From Hormiphora californensis (taxonomy: Eukaryota; Ctenophora; Tentaculata; Cydippida; Pleurobrachiidae), in assembly GCA_020137815.1 (NCBI GenBank), contig CM035354.1:2309495-2373494 (forward strand): 64,000 bases of DNA, in the 5' to 3' direction. Position numbers and translations under genes: made by a program. Positions 55,301 through 64,000 of the stretch are shown here, piece after piece. The notes beneath the pieces were generated by a model, which worked only from the letters and a program-made list of their open reading frames with translations, ran no database searches and was not told where the DNA came from. The stretch's first letter is position 1. Every line of letters starts with the position of its first letter.

Positions 55301-58300
55301 GACGGGTGTCCAAAGTTACCCCACCCTCATTCCAAAGTTACCCCATGCCCTAAAACCCCACTTACACTAAAATACACGTTAATTAATGTAATTAAATGAG
55401 AGGGGACCAAAAATTTCACTAGTTATATCTGGTGTACTAGGTCTGGAACGGGATTATTTGGTTCAAAAATTTTCAAGTGTGGTTCTGGCAAGGAGTTATT
55501 TTAGGAGAATGCTAAAAAGTGGTACAAAGTTACCCCAACTTACGGTACTATACTATTAGGTTGGTTACGAAATAACCCCTTTCGCGCGCTGGCAAGGGAG
55601 GGGTAACTTCGTAACCAAACTATTAGGGTACCCTGATATATTCACATTTCCTTCTCTAAAATTCTCGCTCCACTACACTCAGGTGATGTACAGAGTCAAT
55701 GTAAAGCGCTTCATAGTATAGCAGAGGTGCATCGTGTTCAGGGCTGTCCTTCCCTTGCCATACCCTACCTAGAACAGGCCGTGGCTCTATCAGGCACCAA
55801 GGAGAGACTCCTAGCCAAGAATCTTTCTTCTCTCGCTACTGTCTATCTAGCCACAGGTATCAGAATGACGATAATTCATAATAATGGTGACACAACTTGA
55901 ACCTGCATTTCCTTTAATACTAAATATTGTTGCTAGGTCAGTTTACAGAAGCGAAGAGGCGTCTAGAGACCACCCCACTGGGCCCTGAGGACCGGTTTAC
56001 AGTGCTGGGTGACCTGGCCCTGGCGTGCCTTTTTACTGGTCATCTCTCAGCTGCCAGACACCATTTTACATCTCTTGTTACACGCAGTACCCATAACGCA
56101 GGTGGGACATGTTGATTAAATACCATACCCTACCATACCCGGGCTAAATCATATTATCATATGGGTGATGATATCTAGATGATAATATCTAGTTAGCGAT
56201 TCAGGTGTCTTTCTAATACTCCAGATATTCCCTCCTCCCTAACACCCTCCCAGTTCCCTAACACCCTCCCAGTTCCCTAACACCCTCCCAGTTCCCTAAC
56301 ACCCTCCCAGTTCCCTAACACCCTCCCAGTTCCCTAACACCCTCCCAGTTCCCTAACACCCTCCCAGTTCCCTAACACCCTCCCAGTTCCCTAATACCCT
56401 CCCAGTTCCCTAATACCCTCCCAGTTCCCTAACACCCTCCCAGTTCCCTAACACCCTCCCAGTTCCCTAACACCCTCCCAGTTCCCTAATACCCTCCCAG
56501 TTCCCTACCACCCTCCCAGTTCCCTAACACCCTCCCAGTTCCCTAATACCCTCCCAGTTCCCTAACACCCTCCCAGTTCCCTAACACCCTCCCAGTTCCC
56601 TAATACCCTCCCAGTTCCCTAACACCCTCCCAGTTCCCTAACACCCTCCCAGTTCCCTTACACCCTCCCAGTTCCCTAACACCCTCCCCGTTCCCTAACA
56701 CCCTCCCAGTTCCCTAATACCCTCCCAGTTCCCTAACACCCTCCCAGTTCCCTAATACCCTCCCAGTTCCCTAACACCCTCCCAGTTCCCTAACACCCTC
56801 CCAGTTCCCTAATACCCTCCCAGTTCCCTAACACCCTCCCATTTCCCTAACACCCTCCCAGTTCCCTAATACCCTCCCAGTTCCCTAATACCCTCCCAGT
56901 TCCCTAACACCCTCCCAGTTCCCTAACACCCTCCCAGTTCCCTAATACCCTCCCAGTTCCCTAACACCCTCCCAGTTCCCTAATACCCTCCCAGTTCCCT
57001 AACACCCCCCCAGTTCCCTAACACCCTCCCAGTTCCCTAATACCCTCCCAGTTCCCTAACACCCTCCCAGTTCCCTAATACCCTCCCAGTTCCCTAACAC
57101 CCTCCCAGTTCCCTAACACCCTCCCAGTTCCCTAACACCCTCCCAGTTCCCTAATACCCTCCCTTTCAGTTGACGGCCACGCCGGGCTGGGCAGGTTGGC
57201 TCTACGTGCAGGGGCGTATTCAGAAGCCAAGGAACATTTCGAATCTGCACTAACCCTATCCCGTGAAGGGGGCCTGATCCGGAAAGAGTTCTCTCTCCTT
57301 CTTCTTCTATCCCGTGCCCTCTCCTCACTACACCTCTACGAGGATGCATTCTCTGCCCTGACATCTGCCAGTGACCTTCTCCCAGCTGACCAGAAACCCC
57401 TCCTTGCCCAGCTTTGTGGTGCGTTCGGGGAGTTGAGCTTGGTGAAGGGTGACTACGGTGACTCACTCCGACACCACCAGAGACAGGTTGCGTTGTTGCG
57501 GGGAGAGGAGCGGGTTAGGGCTGAGTTCTCTGTAGCTAGATGTCTCTGGTTGGAGGGCAGGACACGTGATTCAATGAACCTGCTGGGAAGTCTAGCTCCT
57601 GCTACCCAGCAATTGAAGTGTGAGGTACTAGCTCTGAGGTGTACCATTCTACAGAGGTGTGGACTGAAGGATAGGGCGGTAGAGGTGGCAGAACAACATC
57701 TCTCCCTGTCTCTGGGGAACAAAATGTTAGAACTAGGGGCACTAGCTAGTGTGAGTGAGCTATATCAGAGGCTTGCTATGGGCGAACAGGCTCTAGTACA
57801 CTATGACCAATACTTGATGGCAGCAAGAGAGATGGAGCACCTTCCCGCGACGTGTGCCGGACTACTGGGGGTGGCTCGCTCCTATTGTCACCTAAGCGAT
57901 CAGGACACCGCCCTACAACACTGCAACGAACTAGATTCTCTGGTTAATGGGGATCAGGAGGAGGGTGGTACTGAATCTTTCAGTTTACCCAGAACTAATG
58001 GCGAGACCCTTCTTGTTAGGAGTAGGGCCCTCTTGGCTCTGGGCCAGTTAGAGCAGGCAGAGCAGTGTTCCAGGGAGTGTGTTGAGGAGTGTGCATATGA
58101 GCCGGTCACCCTGGCCTTGGCCCACTCAGTCCTGGCTCAGTGCCTTTGGGAGAGGGGTGTTTGTGGGGTAGAGAGGATGGCGGAGGTGTGTTCCCGGGTC
58201 GAGGGGCTAGTGCTACAGAGGAGTCTGGACGTGTGTCTTGAAGATCTGGCGGGGGTTCAGGAGAGGAGTTATGAGGCCCTGTTTGATCTTCAGGATTCAC

Positions 58301-61300
58301 CCATCAACAAACTATGGGTAAGTTTAGTTGTTAAATCTTCTCATACATTCTTCTTCCCCAGCTCCTCCCCTCCCCCCCCCTTGTATAGTAGTAGAACGTT
58401 TGGTGCCAATGCCACCTATTCTCGCGAATTTGTGGGATCAATCTCAGTCGATCTGTCCATGTCACCAAGTAGAACGTGAAGGTATAATATGGACTCATGT
58501 CTCCTCCAGGTACTGGAGAGACAGCTAAGATGGTGTCGTGCTGGTAAACACAACCAACAATCCATCTCCCCTATACCATCTCTAAACAATGCCCTGCTTC
58601 GCAACCTCACCTCCGGTATTGGTAATGATGGGGTGTGCGTTGTTGTTAGGAGAGAGGAGGGAGATGAGGGAGGGGAAGTGATGCTGCACGTGTGGATAGT
58701 GGATTCAATGCAGGTATTAATGAAGGGGGGTGGTCTGTCTCCTTGTTTCTCTCAAAATACTAATCCAAAATGAACACCTTTTTGTGAAAATGTCACCCAA
58801 AAATCTTCCTTCAGGGTTTGATATTCCACGACAGTAGAACGTGTGCCAGAGAGAACGAGAAGGGTAAGCTGTGTAACTTGCTTGGTGAGACCCTGACCAA
58901 TACTATTGGTACTGTGTATCTTATTGAGTCAGAAGAGGGTGATGCGATGTTTAGTTTTATAAAGGAGCAGTGGCCGTCCCTTTCCATTTCAAGATGTGAC
59001 TGTTTAGTGGATTTGGCGGCTACATCCACTGAGAAATGCAGAATACCATGTGTAGTGGCCGGAACGTTGGATTCAGGTAATTAATGCCATTATAAACATG
59101 ATAATATTTGGTGAAGGGTATACTGTATACTATACTGTATAGTATGCTCGACCTTCTCTAACTGTGGTGGTTAGGGTTAGATCACATGAAGGTGAAGATA
59201 TTCTTATTATTTCAGAATATGATTGCATGGAGTTGTCAGCAGAGGAAGTATCCGTTAGATCGGGTAATTTCCACTGTCTCCATATCCCATCATCCCTTCT
59301 CTCAACTTCACCCCTGGACCCTATCTTTACTGGCGATGTAGAGTGTGACTGTGTCTTTATTTACTACGAGAAGGCCGGGTATGTGACTAATTTTATTATT
59401 CATGATACACCCTCCCTAGTCCCTACATAACACCCTCCCTTTTTTGAGTAAAGGGTGTCTCACCTCTTAGTCTTATTCAACAACCCTCCCTTATACACCC
59501 TCCCTACACCCTCCCTACGGCCTACGCCTTTTTTAAGTCCCTACAGTCTACACCCTCCTTACACCCTCTCTACACACCCTCCCCACAGATCAATAGAACC
59601 GGTAGCTGGGTTGTGCAGGGCCCTGTTAAGTGGAGGGACGGTGCAGTGTGTGGTAGCAGTAGAGGGTGACCTGACCCCGGACTCTCTTCACACCTACTCT
59701 AGCCGCATTGAAAATGGTATGAAGTCTGGAGATCTGGTGTACTGCACAGATACTCCTCCAAACCGGGCCATGAGACAGTTGGATGGTAGTGTATGATTGG
59801 TAGTGAGTACTATACTGAAGTATCAGGAACCGATCAAATGAGAAAATACTGGTCCCTGATTGGCTGATTACCAGTCACGTGACCTAAATAACGAGTTCTG
59901 ATTGGTTGTTTACTTAATTCGGTCGGTTCCTGGTAGTGAGTACTATACTGAAGTATTCTCCATCTTTATACAGGTGCATTTCAAGTGTACCCTGATGGTG
60001 CCCTGTGTTTTGGGGTGGACTGGACATTGAGGGTGGCCGATTGGAGAGTAGGACTCAGGCTGGTGCTACGGACAACACCTGATATACCCACACCTACAGC
60101 TGCACAATCCATCTTGGAATCGGTACGTACTGTCTGGCGCCGCGACTGACACTGTGATGATAAACAATGCCCCGTAAACCGGGTTTCATGTTTCACTACC
60201 CCTCAACTTCCCACGTTCATTGCGCACGTGACTGGGTCACGTGTAAAGGGTGCAATTGCACCCTACAAGAACCTTTCTTAACGAGAGTTGTAGGGTGCAA
60301 TTGTAGGGTGCAATTGCAGGGTGTAATAGGTCCTCCTGTTACACCCCTACAGGGTGCAAAGACCTTTCTTAACGAGACAGAAAGTGGATTGCACCCTGCA
60401 ATTGCAGGGTGCAATTGCAGGGTGCAATTGGGGGGGGGGGGTGCAGCCCAAAAAAAAACCAACCATACCCTGGATTTTCAAAAGTGTTGATTTTTTTTGG
60501 TCGTTTTTGATTTTTTTTTGATCTTTTTTGATTTTTTTTGATCTTTTTTGATTTTTTTTGGTCGTTTTTGATTTTTTTTGATCTTTTTTGAATTTTTTGG
60601 TCGTTTTTGATTTTTTTTTGGTCGTTTTTGATTTTTTTTGATCTTTTTTGATTTTTTTTGATCGTTTTTGATTTTTTTTGTTGAATTTTTTTGATCGTTT
60701 TTGATTTTTTTTGATATTTTTTGATCGTTTTTGATTCTATTTGATCGTTTTTGATTTTTTTTGAACTTTTTTGTTCAACATTAAACAATTAAAAAAAATC
60801 AAAAACGATCAAAAAAATTCAAAAACGATCAAAAAAATTCAAAAAAATTCAAAAAAAATCAAAAACGATCAAAAAAAATCAAAAAAGATCAAAAAAAATC
60901 AAAAACGACCAAAAAAAAATCAAAAACGACCAAAAAAAATCAAAAACGACCAAAAAAAATCAAAAACGACCAAAAAAAATCAAAGAAATTTCAACCAAAA
61001 AAAACCAAAAAAAACCAACCATACCCTGGGTTTCGGAAAAAGTTTGAATTTTTTTGGGGCTGCACCCCCCCCCCGCAATTGTAGTTTTTGTCTCGTTAAG
61101 AAAGGCCCTGAGAGAATCAAATTGGGGTATGGCGTTGGGCACGTCGCGCCCTCTTTTTCGCGCGCGATTTTTCGCGAACCCCTCACACAGAGGGCACAGT
61201 CACGACTAGAGCACTCGGAAAGTGCTTAGCTGCGGAGGGGCTGCTTCGCAGCCAAGGTATGGCGCCGCCAAACAGATGTTGTGCAGCTGTGTTTTAGTAC

Positions 61301-61713
61301 TCATTTAGTACTTGGAGGGGGGGGGACATAATAAAACATGCGTATTGTAATTTGTAGGACACAATAATGTGGTGGTAGTAGTACAACAGCAGTCCTGTTA
61401 ATTTCCCTAGGGAGTTGGATAAGCGAAAATAAGTTTCGACCCCCTTATCAATTATTGATATCCCTCCCGTCTCCAGATGGATAGAGGATCAGAGAGGTCG
61501 GATCAGCTGATCCACTCAGCTGCCCTTGGCATAGAAGAGATACAGGGAGATAGTGCCAGATCTCTTCTACTCCTCCTCTCCCAGAACCCCCACCTGGACC
61601 TGTCAGAGGTGGAGAGGGAGGATGTCCTACTGGGGACCCTCCTGCAACTCAGGAAAGAGGGCAGAGCTGTCGTGCAAAGGGATACATACCAACACGCCTT
61701 CTCTTTTCTACAG
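46340..61713 (+). CDS. large TPR-repeat protein, TTC28-like, 19 exons in window
   Basis: Exons joining in phase: 46340-46360, 46728-46934, 47312-47459, 48660-48802, 51009-51199, 51452-51660, 51900-52081, 52275-52461, 52964-53139, 53829-54093, 55683-55856, 55937-56101, 57170-58317, 58510-58713, 58815-59076, 59216-59378, 59589-59785, 59974-60122, 61477-61713; 1476 codons. Tetratricopeptide helices recur through exons 2-13 (GDYEEAIRLYNQCLEQ, GRVYGNLGNIHCAMGHFNKA, GLGNLGSFYLAKEDFSTALE). This arrangement is that of TTC28/GPSM2-like scaffold proteins. Exons 14-19 lack TPRs; I cannot confirm whether they form a CHAT-like domain as in TTC28. The reading frame may stop at 61752 without splicing or continue past the LINE. 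An alternative donor for exon 17 is at 59716. Exon 8 donor and exon 10 acceptor lie in tandem repeats. The exon 8 acceptor (ACCACAAG) is weak. Confidence 0.75.
46435..46727. repeat. (CCCTCACCCCTCCCTCGAC)n pyrimidine repeat in TPR intron 1
   Basis: About 290 bases of CCCTC/ACCCT repeats ending directly in the exon 2 acceptor CCCCCAG. Confidence 0.85.
47460..48659. other. TPR gene intron 3
   Basis: Contains CTGTCTCTGTATTT microsatellite at about 47740-47850. Nothing else was recognised. Confidence 0.5.
48818..48998. repeat. tandem repeat of about 54 bp
   Basis: Roughly four units of GGTTATCATCTGTTAACCCA plus ACGAGAATTGGTCTCGTTAT; each unit holds two small palindromes (GTTAAC and GAGAATTGGTCTC-like). 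Confidence 0.8.
49472..50787. mobile_element. 1.3 kb near-perfect palindrome in TPR intron 4
   Basis: Outer ends ATAATCTGTTGAATTC and its inverse; arms of about 640 bp fold around about 50130 (AAATCAGCCGGAAATGCC / GGCATTTTCGGCTGATTT). Each arm contains two copies of GGAAAGGAGTAGAGACAAAA separated by about 190 bp. No coding frame. Confidence 0.85.
51271..51379. mobile_element. 109-bp MITE, CAGGAACCGACCGAA ends, copy 2
   Basis: In TPR intron 5; same ends and interior as 30380-30488. Confidence 0.8.
52441..52636 (+). repeat. 40-bp minisatellite that copies the exon 8 donor five times
   Basis: Five units start at 52441, 52481, 52521, 52561 and 52601. Each contains the last coding bases GCAAGGCCTACTGCTCAATA, then G/GTAATT. 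The unit length is not a multiple of three, so only the first donor keeps the annotated frame. Confidence 0.9.
52676..52755 (+). other. tRNA-like A-box segment, possible SINE head or tRNA relic
   Basis: AGTGCTCAATCGGCAGAGCG resembles a tRNA D-arm/A box, followed by a small hairpin ATGAAACTCC/GTTTCAT. No proper cloverleaf, B box or acceptor stem was found. Confidence 0.2.
52817..52922. mobile_element. 109-bp MITE family, copy 3
   Basis: In TPR intron 8; CAGGAACCGACCGAATCAGG to TTTCGGTCGGTTCT, right end slightly shortened. Confidence 0.75.
53377..53902 (+). repeat. 75-bp minisatellite that copies the exon 10 acceptor seven times
   Basis: Units start at 53377, 53452, 53527, 53602, 53679, 53754 and 53829. 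Each has CTCTCCCCACACAG/GCAC, a full 3' splice site plus the first 18 codons of exon 10 (ALSIAVEEGDTVSQALTN). Unit 4 is 77 bp (an extra CT), so units 1-4 are out of frame with the exon and units 5-7 are in frame. Unit 7 runs into the unique part of exon 10. Confidence 0.9.
54132..55545. mobile_element. 1.4 kb TA-flanked element, CCGTAATCTGGGGTAACTTT ends
   Basis: TA on both sides. Ends CCGTAATCTGGGGTAACTTT and AAAGTTACCCCAACTTACGG; inside there are more GGGGTAACTTTGGAC words in both orientations and a mirrored pair AATTTGGGGTTCCTCATCCA / GATGAGGGACCCCAAATT. No transposase. Lies in TPR intron 10. Confidence 0.75.
55561..55618. mobile_element. 58-bp MITE with perfect 9-bp target duplication
   Basis: Flanked by direct ACTATTAGG (55552-55560 and 55619-55627). 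Ends TTGGTTACGAA and TTCGTAACCAA. It sits only a few bases from the end of the 1.4 kb element. Confidence 0.75.
56225..57165 (+). repeat. 19-bp minisatellite, about 49 copies, ending in an acceptor
   Basis: Unit CCCTCCCAGTTCCCTAACA with A/T variants (TAACAC or TAATAC). It ends in CCCTCCCTTTCAG/TTGAC, the 3' splice site of TPR exon 13. Each unit contains an acceptor-like CTCCCAG/TT. Confidence 0.9.
59455..59588. repeat. CACCCTCC-rich low complexity before TPR exon 17
   Basis: Imperfect ACACCCTCCCT units leading to the acceptor CTCCCCACAG. Confidence 0.65.
59824..59932. mobile_element. 109-bp MITE family, copy 4, with 26-bp flanking duplication
   Basis: CAGGAACCGATCAAATGAGA to TTCGGTCGGTTCCTG in TPR intron 17. 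The flank TGGTAGTGAGTACTATACTG (continuing to AAGTAT) is present on both sides. Confidence 0.8.
60130..61275. mobile_element. 1.1 kb composite element with CTGTCTGGCGCCGCGAC ends
   Basis: Ends match the 60-bp hairpins at 8283 and 41231 (CTGTCTGGCGCC / GGCGCCGCCAAACAG). Inside are GGGTGCAATTGCAGGGTG repeats, then a large inverted array of GATTTTTTTTGATC on the left and GATCAAAAAAAATC on the right centred near 60780, and a GC-rich CGCGCCC segment near 61145. It fills most of TPR intron 18. Confidence 0.65.
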
Positions 61714-61741
61714 GTGGTACAGGCTGAGTTGTTGAATTCAT

Positions 61742-64000
61742 TTTTATTGTGAAAAAGTTAAAACGGGAAAATTTATAAAACATAACGAGCTCATAGGGCT
61801 CCACCAACAGGGTAAAAACCCGCGGTTACAGGCGGCACCCTCAGGACACACCTTAACAGAGTCTATTAAAATTACTATACGGTAATTTTGTAAAATACAC
61901 ACAGAAACACAAGTCCATGAAAAATCTCTCAGCCTGTGCTGTCTCCCAAACACTGCCATCGTGTACACCGAAGAGTTGAGCAGGCGAGGTGAGTTGACGA
62001 GTTGACGAAGATGTGTTGCAGCTGGTATGCCAGCAGGATACAGGTAGAGGTCAAAAACCACTGAGCGCATGTATATGGGGGAAGTAACATAGGGGGGGGG
62101 GTAAATAGAGATTAAACCTAGTCACCAAGAGAGTTGAAAATGTGGCATTTGAAACGTAAACAAAAGCTATCATACGAAGTAGATTGTCTAATCTCATATG
62201 GGATAGAATTCCATGCTTTAACAGATCGGTAGAAAAAACTGTTACGGAAAGTACTGGTGCAAGGGTCAACAGTACACTTGATAGTTGTAGTATCGACCCC
62301 GTCAACAATATCTTTATTCAGTCTAGACCTGTATGAGTAATCCGTAGGGAGAATATAACAAATATAACCCGGGAGGCCGTACGGAGCTAGGCCATGGATA
62401 ATCTTGAATAAAAGTTTCATATCGTTGAAATAAAATTGCTCACGAATGGGTAAAATACGAAGAGTCACTAGTTTATCGTAATAATCACGCTCACTCCAAC
62501 TATCAAGGGGGCTAACACCATACACCCACTTAATGCATCTTTTTTGAGCAGCCTCCAGATCATTGAGAACACCCACGTGGTGTGGGGTCCAGATTGGAGA
62601 GCAGTGCTCAAGAAATGAGCGCACCAGGGTAACATAGAGGGTACGTTTTTGGTGTGGGTTTACAATCATATACATAGTTCTACGTAATAAGTTGAATCTG
62701 TCAGTAAACTTACCAAGAATGTACTGACAATGGTACCTCCAGTCGAGATCCCGGCATACATAGATACCGAGATCTCGCTGAATATCCACATTATCGAGCA
62801 CAACTCCGGCAAGTTTGTAGGAGTAAAGATAGAAAGGTAGCTGACTCCAAGTGGCAACCCAATAGCTCGTTCGGGTAGAGACTACCTTACACTTACCCGG
62901 GTGAAACACCATCTTATTGGCAACTGCCCAAGATTGTAGACAATCTACTGTGAACTGCAAATCCAAGTGTTCCTGTAGGCAGGCAACCTTACTCCATACT
63001 TTCAGGTCATCTGCATACAACAGCATTTTGGTGTTACCTACGAGGCACTCAGTGATGTCGTCAATAAACATAACAAATAGAAGCGGCCCTAGCAAACTAC
63101 CCTGGGGAACACCACTAAGAACTGAGAGAAAAGAAGAAAAACACCCTCCTACAGCCACTCTTTGAGTTCTACCCATAAGATACACCCTGATTAATCCCAG
63201 AAGTTTGCCATCAATACCAAATCTATTACGGATTTTACTCAGAATCAAGTCGTGATTAACTGAGTCAAACGCCTTGGAGAAATCAAAATATATAATATCG
63301 GTAGCAACTCTCTCATTATCATTAGAAATCAAATCATCGAGGAACAGGACGAGTTGAGTCAGACACGACCTACCAGGTAGGAAACCATGCTGTCTACTGT
63401 CAAGCTTACTAATACAAACGCTAAGTAAACGGTTATAAATCAATCTCTCTAGGATCTTCATAATGATACAAGTAAGCGATATAGGTCTGTAATTGCGCAC
63501 ATCCTTGGTGTCCCCCGACTTATGTACAGGCACCACATTAGCAGCTTTCCAGATGTTAGGAAGAGCAGAACTATTGTATGCCTGGTTATAAAGTATCGAG
63601 AGGGGATGCGCCAAGGGACCAGCACATTCCTTATAGATAACGCTATGAATGTCGTCAGGGCCTGCAGCTTTGCGAGCATTAAGCTTAGACAAAACATCGT
63701 AAATCTCACTAGCACTGAACTCCATAACGTAAACATTATCAGTAATATCCGGTAACACACTATAATCACTAGCGGTAGAAAAATTAGATGCAAAACACTC
63801 GTTAAATAAGTTAGCTTGCTCAACCCCACTAGATCTAAAAACCTCTCCATTGTTAACAATAGGTGGAATACGTGTGGTCTTAGAGTTAACCTTGACCTGG
63901 CCCCAGAAGCGCTTGCTAACGCTATCTCTGTTGTCCATGTCAAGGCTCCCCCTGAGCTTCACATCCTCCAGACGCTTCAAACTTGCCCTGGCGGCCTTCC
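61742..64000 (-). mobile_element. non-LTR retrotransposon (LINE), 3' part
   Basis: The minus-strand LINE begins beyond the right window edge. Its 3' end is near 61742, about 28 bases after the TPR exon 19 donor. The terminal sequence lacks a clear poly(A), as in CR1/Rex1-type elements. Confidence 0.75.
62118..64000 (-). CDS. LINE ORF2 reverse transcriptase, C-terminal 620+ residues
   Basis: A continuous frame enters from the right edge and ends at 62118. Reverse transcriptase blocks appear in order: NYRPISLTCIIMKILERLI, QHGFLPGRSCLTQL, IIYFDFSKAFDSVNHDLIL, GVPQGSLLGPLLFVMFIDDI, the catalytic LLYADDLKVW, and NKMVFHPGKCKVV. The tail has the usual FRNSFFYRSVKAWNSIPYEI. The YADD active site is intact and there is no stop in the visible part, so the copy may be young. 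The endonuclease domain would lie outside the window. The pattern is that of the CR1/Jockey/Rex1 group. Confidence 0.9.
   Translation of the reverse strand, partial: KAARASLKRLEDVKLRGSLDMDNRDSVSKRFWGQVKVNSKTTRIPPIVNNGEVFRSSGVEQANLFNECFASNFSTASDYSVLPDITDNVYVMEFSASEIYDVLSKLNARKAAGPDDIHSVIYKECAGPLAHPLSILYNQAYNSSALPNIWKAANVVPVHKSGDTKDVRNYRPISLTCIIMKILERLIYNRLLSVCISKLDSRQHGFLPGRSCLTQLVLFLDDLISNDNERVATDIIYFDFSKAFDSVNHDLILSKIRNRFGIDGKLLGLIRVYLMGRTQRVAVGGCFSSFLSVLSGVPQGSLLGPLLFVMFIDDITECLVGNTKMLLYADDLKVWSKVACLQEHLDLQFTVDCLQSWAVANKMVFHPGKCKVVSTRTSYWVATWSQLPFYLYSYKLAGVVLDNVDIQRDLGIYVCRDLDWRYHCQYILGKFTDRFNLLRRTMYMIVNPHQKRTLYVTLVRSFLEHCSPIWTPHHVGVLNDLEAAQKRCIKWVYGVSPLDSWSERDYYDKLVTLRILPIREQFYFNDMKLLFKIIHGLAPYGLPGYICYILPTDYSYRSRLNKDIVDGVDTTTIKCTVDPCTSTFRNSFFYRSVKAWNSIPYEIRQSTSYDSFCLRFKCHIFNSLGD

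Noticed and set aside
59711-59716. Exon 17 donor of the TPR gene at AATG/GTATG
   Set aside because: Phase-compatible, but the frame continues as coding-like sequence (GDLVYCTDTPPNRAMRQLDG) to a second phase-1 donor at 59785, which was preferred.
60369-61229. Lys/Asn-rich frames at 60369-60788 and 60771-61229
   Set aside because: Products of the GATCAAAAAAAATC repeat array in both orientations.

Overview
The window is animal nuclear DNA with intron-containing genes, many mobile-element remnants and many simple repeats. The gene set is a class C (glutamate-receptor type) GPCR, TMEM216, TMEM203, a CS-domain HACD3, TANGO2, casein kinase II alpha, a Ly6/uPAR-like protein and a very large TPR protein. 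Together with short introns and closely packed or nested genes this fits an early-branching metazoan, most likely a sponge. That taxon is an inference. No sequence search could be run, and family names rest on motifs and on splice phases that join correctly.

Layout. 1-7211: a minus-strand HACD3-like gene whose 6.1 kb intron holds two plus-strand genes, a class C GPCR (541-3468) and a two-TM protein (5248-6135). 8834-10431: TMEM216 (minus). 10440-11930: GA repeat and poorly called sequence. 11935-12180: a reverse-transcriptase tail relic. 13141-13638: TMEM203 (minus). 14622-15615: CK2 alpha (minus). About 15690-29610: a gene-free block consisting of two diverged copies of one approximately 6.5-7.5 kb segment. 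Comparing the copies reveals several insertions as filled and empty sites. 29758-31844: a Ly6/uPAR-like gene (minus). 32970-36391: three small uncharacterised genes. 37210-38043: TANGO2 (minus). 38581-40722: a Nop6-like RRM gene (minus) with a small plus-strand membrane-protein gene inside its third intron; the coding ends overlap antisense. 41797-42758: a retrotransposon ORF1-like protein. 42903-45332: a zinc-finger gene split by a fold-back element. 46340-61713: a 19-exon TPR protein gene resembling TTC28. 61742-64000: a LINE with an open reverse transcriptase frame, on the minus strand.

The most unusual signal is that tandem repeats repeatedly lie across gene boundaries. In the TPR gene one 5' splice site is copied five times (40-bp unit), one 3' splice site seven times (75-bp unit), and another acceptor abuts about 49 copies of a 19-bp repeat of acceptor-like sequence. 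The CK2 alpha acceptor is repeated about three times, and the TANGO2 start codon lies in a minisatellite that has copied the start. The second theme is a dense set of fold-back and MITE-like elements, including four different hairpins placed end to end as one insertion.

The genes do not form one pathway; they are mostly unrelated housekeeping and membrane-protein genes. Segments 10640-11930, 23205-23895 and 25030-25150 look like low-quality base calls rather than real sequence.
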